Shown: positions 7,040-7,649 of the stretch, one piece after another | How positions within the stretch are numbered: position 1 is the stretch's first letter | Layout of the letters: each line of letters starts with the position of its first letter | Source of the DNA: Alphaproteobacteria bacterium MarineAlpha10_Bin2 | GTDB lineage: Bacteria; Pseudomonadota; Alphaproteobacteria; UBA828 | Reading direction: 5' to 3' | Assembly: GCA_002937555.1 (NCBI GenBank) | Contig: PTKB01000128.1 | Coordinates: 1 to 7,649, forward strand | Length of the DNA stretch: 7,649 bases | The notes under the pieces: generated by a model | What the model saw: only the letters and a program-made list of their open reading frames with translations | Told to the model about the DNA's origin: nothing | Database searches by the model: none | Position numbers and translations under genes: made by a program

Positions 7040-7142
7040 CCCTCATCGGAATTCAAGAGCGCCGAGTATGGCACATCCAAATCCTTCGCCGCGACAACGC
7101 CTCATATGGACTCGGGGTCCCTCCGTGCTTACCTTCTGAGCA

Positions 7143-7160
7143 TATTCCCATCTGGGTATA
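7143..7160. promoter_or_regulatory. Inverted repeat, candidate operator
   Basis: TATTCCCATCTGGGTATA is an imperfect palindrome: arms of eight bases pair at seven positions around a two-base centre (TAT-CCCA / TGGG-ATA). Its right arm overlaps TATAGA (7157-7162), a possible -10 box for the plus-strand gene with only a weak -35 (TTCTGA, 7134-7139). A repressor bound here could control the aminotransferase gene and perhaps the divergent unit. No regulator gene is in the window to pair with it. Confidence 0.4.
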
Positions 7161-7205
7161 GAACCCCCGCGACAGTTTCCGCGCGATACGTATTGGCCAT
7201 GTGCC

Positions 7206-7210
7206 GGAGG
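7206..7210 (+). promoter_or_regulatory. Ribosome binding site of the aminotransferase gene
   Basis: GGAGG on the plus strand, five bases before the ATG at 7216. It is the strongest Shine-Dalgarno in the window and fixes that start. Confidence 0.8.
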
Positions 7211-7215
7211 AAAAG

Positions 7216-7649
7216 ATGAGCAACCCCATTTCAAGCGTCGATCCGGATGGGCTTCTTGAATATTCGGTGGTTTTCACAGACCGCTCGCTCAATCACATGT
7301 CGCAATCCTTCCAGCAGGTGATGCGCGATATTTCCGCCACATTGAAGAACGTCTATCACGCCGATGCCGCGATCATCGTTCCCGGCGGCGGAACTTATGC
7401 GATGGAGGCGGTGGCGAGGCAATTCGCGACGGCGCGCAAATGTCTCGTCATCCGCAATGGTTGGTTCAGCTATCGGTGGAGCCAAATATTCGAGGCCGGC
7501 AAAATTCCGTCCCAGGAAACGGTTCTCAAAGCCCGCCTTGTGCATGACGGCAATCAGGCCGCTTTTGCCCCGGCGCCGATCGAGAAAGTCGTTGCGGCGA
7601 TCGGAACGGAGAAACCCGATCTGGTGTTCGCACCCCATGTCGAGACGTC
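7216..7649 (+). CDS. Class V PLP-dependent aminotransferase, N-terminal part (runs off window)
   Basis: An open frame of 144 codons with no stop, beginning ATG AGC AAC CCC after a perfect GGAGG. The translation (MSNPISSVDPDGLLEYSVVF...) has the N-terminal layout of class V aminotransferases of the alanine/serine-glyoxylate type: an N-terminal segment with RSLNHMSQSFQQVM, then IIVPGGGTYAMEAVARQF (around residues 54-71), the glycine-rich PLP-phosphate contact and helix, followed by KCLVIRNGWFSYRWSQIFEAG, the conserved strand after it. The catalytic lysine and the rest of the protein are beyond the edge. It is transcribed divergently from the phosphodiesterase gene and lacks a visible functional link to it. 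Fold class is likely; the amino donor and acceptor cannot be told from this half. Confidence 0.82.
   Translation, partial: MSNPISSVDPDGLLEYSVVFTDRSLNHMSQSFQQVMRDISATLKNVYHADAAIIVPGGGTYAMEAVARQFATARKCLVIRNGWFSYRWSQIFEAGKIPSQETVLKARLVHDGNQAAFAPAPIEKVVAAIGTEKPDLVFAPHVET

Larger units (their letters stand above)
7040..7215. promoter_or_regulatory. Divergent intergenic region
   Basis: These 176 bases separate the minus-strand phosphodiesterase gene from the plus-strand aminotransferase gene and should hold both promoters. I see an inverted repeat near the middle, a possible plus-strand -10 box overlapping it and a strong ribosome binding site at the right end. No convincing minus-strand -35/-10 pair was found: CATACT at 7070-7065 resembles a -10 but lacks a partner at the right distance. 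Confidence 0.5.

Noticed and set aside
7065..7070. CATACT as -10 box for the phosphodiesterase gene
   Set aside because: The best -35-like partner (TTGTCG, 7097-7092) is 21 bases away, too far for a normal promoter.
1..7649. Mobile elements, CRISPR arrays, tRNA or rRNA genes
   Set aside because: No transposase, terminal inverted repeats, regularly spaced repeats or RNA-gene folds were seen on either strand.

Overview
The window is GC-rich, compact bacterial DNA. The gene families, dense same-strand packing and Shine-Dalgarno sites fit a proteobacterium, most likely an alphaproteobacterium; this is inferred from gene content and no rRNA or other marker is present. Seven genes lie on the minus strand and are read from right to left. 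One divergent gene starts near the right edge on the plus strand. Both edges cut a gene.

Reading in the direction of transcription on the minus strand, the first unit is a cytoplasmic glycerophosphodiester phosphodiesterase (7039-6275), coupled by an ATGA overlap to glycerol kinase GlpK (6278-4782). Together they would take phospholipid-derived glycerophosphodiesters and glycerol to glycerol-3-phosphate. After a 104-base gap holding a good sigma70-like promoter (TCGACA-N17-TAAAAT), a second unit of five genes follows: a glutamine synthetase-like gamma-glutamyl ligase (4677-3365), a ten-helix DMT/EamA transporter (3346-2390), a crotonase-fold protein (2379-1654), a small DUF861/EutQ-type cupin (1586-1215), and a trimethylamine-dehydrogenase-like iron-sulfur flavoprotein (1157 to beyond base 1). 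The plus-strand gene from 7216 is the N-terminal part of a class V PLP-dependent aminotransferase. The 176-base divergent spacer contains an 18-base inverted repeat overlapping a possible -10 box.

The five-gene unit looks like a catabolic cassette for an amine or N-methylated amine: transporter, ATP-dependent gamma-glutamylation, and flavin-dependent C-N oxidation or demethylation. The substrate is not identified. The flavoprotein keeps the covalent-FMN cysteine, the catalytic Tyr/His/Asp triad and the 4Fe-4S cysteines of trimethylamine dehydrogenase. It has lost two of the three aromatic residues that cage trimethylamine, so the substrate is probably different. The crotonase lacks one of the two catalytic glutamates of classical hydratases.

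Two genes of this unit, the ligase and the flavoprotein, each carry one single-base frameshift, at about 3830 and about 470. Beyond each break the family sequence continues cleanly in another frame. These are either indel errors in the assembly or very recent mutations. No tRNA, rRNA, CRISPR array or mobile element was seen, and no gene-free stretch exceeds 300 bases.
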